Source: Prevotella sp. tf2-5 (lineage in GTDB: Bacteria; Bacteroidota; Bacteroidia; Bacteroidales; Bacteroidaceae). Taken from it: a DNA stretch of 64,000 nucleotides. Shown in pieces: positions 60,659 through 64,000 of this stretch. A program made the position numbers and the translations under genes. Location of the stretch: positions 310,001 to 374,000 of the forward strand of contig NZ_FOWK01000002.1 in the NCBI RefSeq assembly GCF_900115435.1, in the 5' to 3' direction. The notes beneath the pieces were generated by a model. The model was not told the DNA's origin. It ran no database searches and saw only the letters and a list, made by a program, of their open reading frames with translations. Within the stretch, counting starts at the first letter, position 1. Every line of letters begins with the position of its first letter.

Positions 60659-62481
60659 CACCACTCGAACTGCTCGCACCGGCAAAGAACCTCGCCTGTG
60701 GGATGGCGGCGGTCGACCATGGCGCTGATGCTGTGTATATCGGTGCACAGCGCTTTGGCGCAAGGGTGGCTGCGGGCAATAGCGTGGAGGATATCCGACA
60801 ACTTTGTGACTATGCTCATCCGTATGGCGTGAGGGTGTATGTCACAGTGAATACCATCATCTACGACGAGGAGCTGGAGGAGACGGAGCAACTGATCCGC
60901 CAGCTGGAGGAGATAGGGGTGGATGCCATCCTCGTGCAGGACATGGGTGTCCTGCGGATGGACATTCCACCCATCGCCCTTCATGCCTCCACACAGACGG
61001 ATAACCGTACCGCCGGGAAGGTGCGCTGGCTCCGTGACCTGGGCTTCCAGCGTGTCGTCCTCGCCCGTGAGTTGTCTGTCAGTGAGATAGCGGCAATCCA
61101 TCAAGAGGTTCCCGACATGCCCTTGGAGGTCTTTGTGCATGGTGCCCTGTGTGTCAGCTACAGCGGTCTGTGCTATGCGTCACAGTATTGTTTCGGACGC
61201 TCCGCCAACCGGGGTGCCTGTGCCCAGTTCTGTCGTATGAGGTTTGACCTGCTGGATGCTGACGGAAATGAGTTAGAGCACCAGCGGCACCTGTTATCGC
61301 TCAAGGACATGAACCTCAGTGACCATCTGGAGGAGCTTATAGAGGCGGGCGCCACGTCGTTTAAGATAGAGGGGCGACTGAAGGAGGTCAGCTATGTGAA
61401 GAACGTGGTGGCTGCCTACAGCCAGCGGCTCGATGCGGTCATCGCACGCCATCCCGACCGTTACTGTCGTGCCTCACAAGGACACTGTACCTACTCGTTC
61501 ACACCGAATCTCAATAAGACCTTCAACCGTGGGTTTACCACCTATTTCCTCCATGGCAGACAGCCTGATATCTTTTCCCCTGACACCCCCAAGGCGATGG
61601 GGGAGTATGTGGGGTATGTCAAGGAGATACGGCGTGACTCGTTCAATGTGGCGGGTACGGCGTCCTTTGCCAATGGCGACGGACTCTGTTTCATCAACAA
61701 GGAACGGGAGTTGGAGGGCTTCCGTGTGAACCGTGCCGAGGGTAACCGCCTCTATCCACATGAGATGCCGCGACACCTGCATGCGGGGATGGCTCTCTAT
61801 AGGAATAACGACCAGGATTTCGAGCGACAGCTCTCCAGACAGTCTGGTGAGCGTAAGATACCATGGGTGATGCGGCTGAGGGCGACGGACGACGGTTTCG
61901 CCCTGTCGGCTGACGGCGTGGAGGTGAGTATCACTTGTGAGCACCAGCAGGCGGAGAAACCGCAACGGGAGAATATCATCCGCCAGTTGTCACGACTGGG
62001 GGGTACTCCTTATGAGTGTAGTAGGGTGGAAATGCCGGACGACTTCCGGTATTTCATCCCCAGTAGTATGTTGGCGGAACTGCGGCGCAGACTGGTCGAA
62101 GGTGCCGCCTCCGCCCCCCGGAGGTGCCGCCTTCGCCCCTCGGAGGTGCCGCCTTCGACCCCCGGAGGTGCCGCCTTCACAGGTCAGAGGTACGGGCTTC
62201 CTTATCTGTATAATATCGCCAACCATCAGGCACGTGCCTTTTATGAAGGACAGGGACTGCCGGACGTGACACCTGCCTTTGAGACACACCGTCCTAAGGG
62301 TGACGTGTTACTGATGCAGTGCCGCCATTGCCTTCGTTACTCCCTGGGCTGTTGTGTGAGAAACGGCGGCGGCAGACCCCAGTGGAAGGAACCCCTTTTC
62401 CTCCGTCTGGGTGACGGCAGACGGTTCCGGCTGGACTTCGATTGTAAACATTGTCAGATGAATGTGTATGCGGCAGATTAA
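60655..62481 (+). CDS. U32 peptidase-family protein (RlhA/TrhP-like) with repeat-encoded insert
   Basis: 608 residues, overlapping metA by 4 bases. It starts LELLAPAKNLACGMAAVDHG, typical of U32 proteins. The cluster VHGALCVSYSGLCYASQYCF followed by RGACAQFCRMRF holds the conserved Cys residues that bind an iron-sulfur centre in RlhA/TrhP, which hydroxylate rRNA or tRNA. A C-terminal Cys-containing part (CRHCLRYSLGCC, CKHCQMNVY) looks like another metal site. Residues about 483-511 are encoded by a 22-bp tandem array read in all three frames (GAASAPR, RCRLRPS, EVPPSTP). Peptidase activity of the family is doubtful; RNA modification is the better guess. Confidence 0.9.
   Translation: MTPLELLAPAKNLACGMAAVDHGADAVYIGAQRFGARVAAGNSVEDIRQLCDYAHPYGVRVYVTVNTIIYDEELEETEQLIRQLEEIGVDAILVQDMGVLRMDIPPIALHASTQTDNRTAGKVRWLRDLGFQRVVLARELSVSEIAAIHQEVPDMPLEVFVHGALCVSYSGLCYASQYCFGRSANRGACAQFCRMRFDLLDADGNELEHQRHLLSLKDMNLSDHLEELIEAGATSFKIEGRLKEVSYVKNVVAAYSQRLDAVIARHPDRYCRASQGHCTYSFTPNLNKTFNRGFTTYFLHGRQPDIFSPDTPKAMGEYVGYVKEIRRDSFNVAGTASFANGDGLCFINKERELEGFRVNRAEGNRLYPHEMPRHLHAGMALYRNNDQDFERQLSRQSGERKIPWVMRLRATDDGFALSADGVEVSITCEHQQAEKPQRENIIRQLSRLGGTPYECSRVEMPDDFRYFIPSSMLAELRRRLVEGAASAPRRCRLRPSEVPPSTPGGAAFTGQRYGLPYLYNIANHQARAFYEGQGLPDVTPAFETHRPKGDVLLMQCRHCLRYSLGCCVRNGGGRPQWKEPLFLRLGDGRRFRLDFDCKHCQMNVYAAD
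62101..62188. repeat. Tandem array, 22-bp period, inside the U32 gene
   Basis: Units at 62101-62122, 62123-62144, 62145-62166 and a diverged fourth at 62167-62188, each beginning GGTGCCGCC. Three periods (66 bp, 22 codons) keep the frame. The same unit family is found at 28159-28246 on the opposite strand. Confidence 0.92.
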
Positions 62482-63439
62482 GTTCTATATCCTCACACTC
62501 TGTGCGTTGCTGTTGACCGCCTGTTATAACCACGGTCCGCAGACACCTGACGCATGGGACCTCACGGAGAAACAGATCGACAGTATCTCTTTCTTCACCA
62601 CGCATCACTATACGCAGAACTATAATTTCGTGGTGAATGCCGCCAGTATGCCACTGTCCGACCAACCTGGTGAGATGGCTTTCGACACCCTCTATGTGAT
62701 GAAGGGGGAGCGACTCGTCGTGGCGGATATCATGACGGTATCCACCGACTCTATCGACTCGGTATGGGTGAAGGTGGCTCGTGACCAGATGACGCAGGGG
62801 TGGATCAGGGAGAGTGAGATGCTGGAGGGGGTGTCACCGGATGACCCTATCTCACAGTTCATCGACCTCTTCTCGGATACCCATTTGTTGGTATTCCTCG
62901 CCTTCCTCGTCATCGTCGTCGTCGCCTATGGACTCTACCGCCTGAACCGTCATGCCGCCTATATCGTGCATTTCAAGGACATCGACTCGTTCTATCCCAC
63001 ACTGTTATGCCTGCTGGTGGCGTCGTCGGCAACACTCTATGCCTCTATCCAGATGTTTGGCGCAGAGTCATGGCGGCATTTCTATTACCACCCGTCACTG
63101 AACCCTTTCGCCCTCCCGTGGCACCTGGGACTCTTCATCGCCTCGGTATGGGCGATCATCATTGTGGCTGTGGCTTCTCTGGATGACGTGCTGCGCCATC
63201 TCACGGGTATCGAGGCGATTCTCTATTTAGGTGGACTGGCGGGTGTGTGTGCCGTCGACTATGTGGTGTTCAGCGTCTCCACCTTGTATTATATAGGCTA
63301 CCTGTTGCTGATCGCCTATTTCATCTATGCCCTCTATCGTTACACACATTTCGCCAGATGCCGCTTCACCTGTGGGAAATGTGGGGCTCTCCTGAGTGAA
63401 AAAGGACGTTGCCCGCACTGCGGAACGGTCAACACCTGA
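62468..63439 (+). CDS. Membrane lipoprotein with C-terminal zinc ribbon, unknown function
   Basis: 323 residues from the ATG at 62468 (MRQIKFYIL); an ATG at 62462 would add two. A lipoprotein-type signal (lipobox LLTAC) precedes an extracytoplasmic SH3-like region (RLVVADIMTVSTDSIDSVWV, MTQGWIRESEM). Then come about five hydrophobic helices (residues 140-295) and a zinc ribbon at the end (CGKC...CPHC). It overlaps the U32 gene by 14 bases. The terminal ribbon resembles those of the kinase-cassette proteins upstream, so it could be a membrane partner of that system; this is inference. Confidence 0.7.
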   Translation: MRQIKFYILTLCALLLTACYNHGPQTPDAWDLTEKQIDSISFFTTHHYTQNYNFVVNAASMPLSDQPGEMAFDTLYVMKGERLVVADIMTVSTDSIDSVWVKVARDQMTQGWIRESEMLEGVSPDDPISQFIDLFSDTHLLVFLAFLVIVVVAYGLYRLNRHAAYIVHFKDIDSFYPTLLCLLVASSATLYASIQMFGAESWRHFYYHPSLNPFALPWHLGLFIASVWAIIIVAVASLDDVLRHLTGIEAILYLGGLAGVCAVDYVVFSVSTLYYIGYLLLIAYFIYALYRYTHFARCRFTCGKCGALLSEKGRCPHCGTVNT

Positions 63440-63459
63440 AAAATCCCTATAAATAAGGA

Positions 63460-63490
63460 TTGCACAGAATAACGGAAAGCTGTACCTTTG
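63460..63490 (+). promoter_or_regulatory. Promoter for the TonB-dependent receptor gene
   Basis: TTGC (63460-63463, partial -33 match), N19, TACCTTTG (63483-63490). The ATG follows 9 bases after the box, so the leader is almost absent. Confidence 0.65.
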
Positions 63491-63498
63491 CACCCGTT

Positions 63499-64000
63499 AT
63501 GAAAAAGAACAAGCAATTAATCTTGACGGGCTTGTTGTGTATGATGCCTGTCCTGTCGCAAGCCTACGAGGTGAACGACTCTTCTCGTGTGATAGACTTA
63601 GATGAGGTCATTGTGGTCTCCCAACCCAAGGAGAGCTTCCTGTTACGTCAGCAACCGATGAGCAGTAATGTCTTCGGTGCCAGCGAGATGCAGCAGTTGA
63701 ATGTGCGTGACCTCAGCCAGTTGTCACTGTATGTTCCCTCCTTCGTGATGCCAGCCTATGGCTCGCGTCTGACCTCCTCTCTATATATAAGAGGTATAGG
63801 CTCACGTATCAATAATCCGGCAGTGGGCGTTTATTACGATAATATCCCCTTGATGTCGAAGGCTGCCTATAATAACCATTTCTATATGCTCGACCGAGTG
63901 GATGTGCTGCGTGGTCCTCAGGCAACGCTCTATGGGCAGAATACCGAGGGCGGCTTGGTGCGTATCTATTCCAAGAACCCGATGAGCTACCAGGGTACGG
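63499..64000 (+). CDS. TonB-dependent receptor, N-terminal part (3' end outside window)
   Basis: 167 residues are visible. A signal peptide (MKKNKQLILTGLLCMMPVL, cut near SQA) is followed by a TonB-box-like DLDEVIVVSQ and a plug domain (SSLYIRGIGSRINNPAVGVY, then FYMLDRVDVLRGPQATLYGQ and NTEGGLVRIYSKNP). It lacks the carboxypeptidase-like domain of SusC proteins and so belongs to the classical receptor group for siderophores, cobalamin or other small ligands. The frame is open to the window end. Confidence 0.9.
   Translation, partial: MKKNKQLILTGLLCMMPVLSQAYEVNDSSRVIDLDEVIVVSQPKESFLLRQQPMSSNVFGASEMQQLNVRDLSQLSLYVPSFVMPAYGSRLTSSLYIRGIGSRINNPAVGVYYDNIPLMSKAAYNNHFYMLDRVDVLRGPQATLYGQNTEGGLVRIYSKNPMSYQGT

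Overview
The window looks like chromosomal DNA of a Prevotella-type Bacteroidales bacterium. Promoters repeatedly fit the Bacteroidetes pattern TTTG-N18-21-TAnnTTTG, start codons lack Shine-Dalgarno sequences, and there are SusC/SusD outer-membrane pairs, a Rho with a long low-complexity insert, a DUF4301 protein and an IF-3 with a C-terminal extension. Protein similarity supports the assignment at order level; the species is not determined. I found no rRNA, tRNA, CRISPR array or complete insertion sequence.

Layout. 0-7 kb is an accessory-like stretch: the end of a Fic-type protein, an unknown gene, an AraC regulator divergent from a SnoaL-like/flavodoxin/aldo-keto reductase operon, two decayed gene remnants, a short-chain dehydrogenase, and a GH5 glycosidase lipoprotein. 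7-24.5 kb is mostly housekeeping: hisGDC plus an MFS transporter, a lytic transglycosylase, DUF4301, fabD-GH13-AlaX, a soluble hybrid histidine kinase with an EEP-family protein, HU / 29-residue basic protein / RNase G / glycosyltransferase, and riboflavin synthase behind a possible structured RNA. 24.7-30.8 kb holds glyA, rho, infC-rpmI-rplT and an LD-carboxypeptidase.

30.8-39 kb is a leftward operon: a leader ORF with five consecutive Cys codons, then a periplasmic binding protein, SusC, SusD, a secreted uroporphyrinogen-decarboxylase-like protein and a DAACS-family symporter. The leader points to control by cysteine or sulfur supply. A few kilobases away an orphan LuxR-type response regulator is joined to an O-acetylhomoserine sulfhydrylase-like enzyme and a MalY/PatB C-S lyase, and metA at 59.7 kb has Glu111, which predicts acetyl-CoA use. 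Together these suggest a sulfur-acquisition and methionine-synthesis theme.

51-59.7 kb is the strongest candidate for an uncharacterised system: a tightly packed set of a zinc-ribbon protein, a membrane-anchored Ser/Thr kinase, a large protein with a zinc ribbon and four AAA+ (CbbX/SpoVK-like) domains, a zinc-ribbon/FHA protein and a PP2C phosphatase. It reads as a complete phospho-signalling circuit built around an AAA+ machine. metA, a U32 peptidase-family protein and a membrane zinc-ribbon protein follow with almost no gaps. The window ends inside a TonB-dependent receptor.

Short tandem arrays recur. Three have an exact 22-bp period (5.66, 28.16 and 62.10 kb); the last two share a sequence family, and the last lies inside a coding sequence. 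Arrays with 8- or 9-bp periods lie at or next to gene junctions (hisD/hisC, SusC/SusD, SusD/UROD) and in the ABC-F gene, and a REP-like palindrome is inserted in frame in tex.
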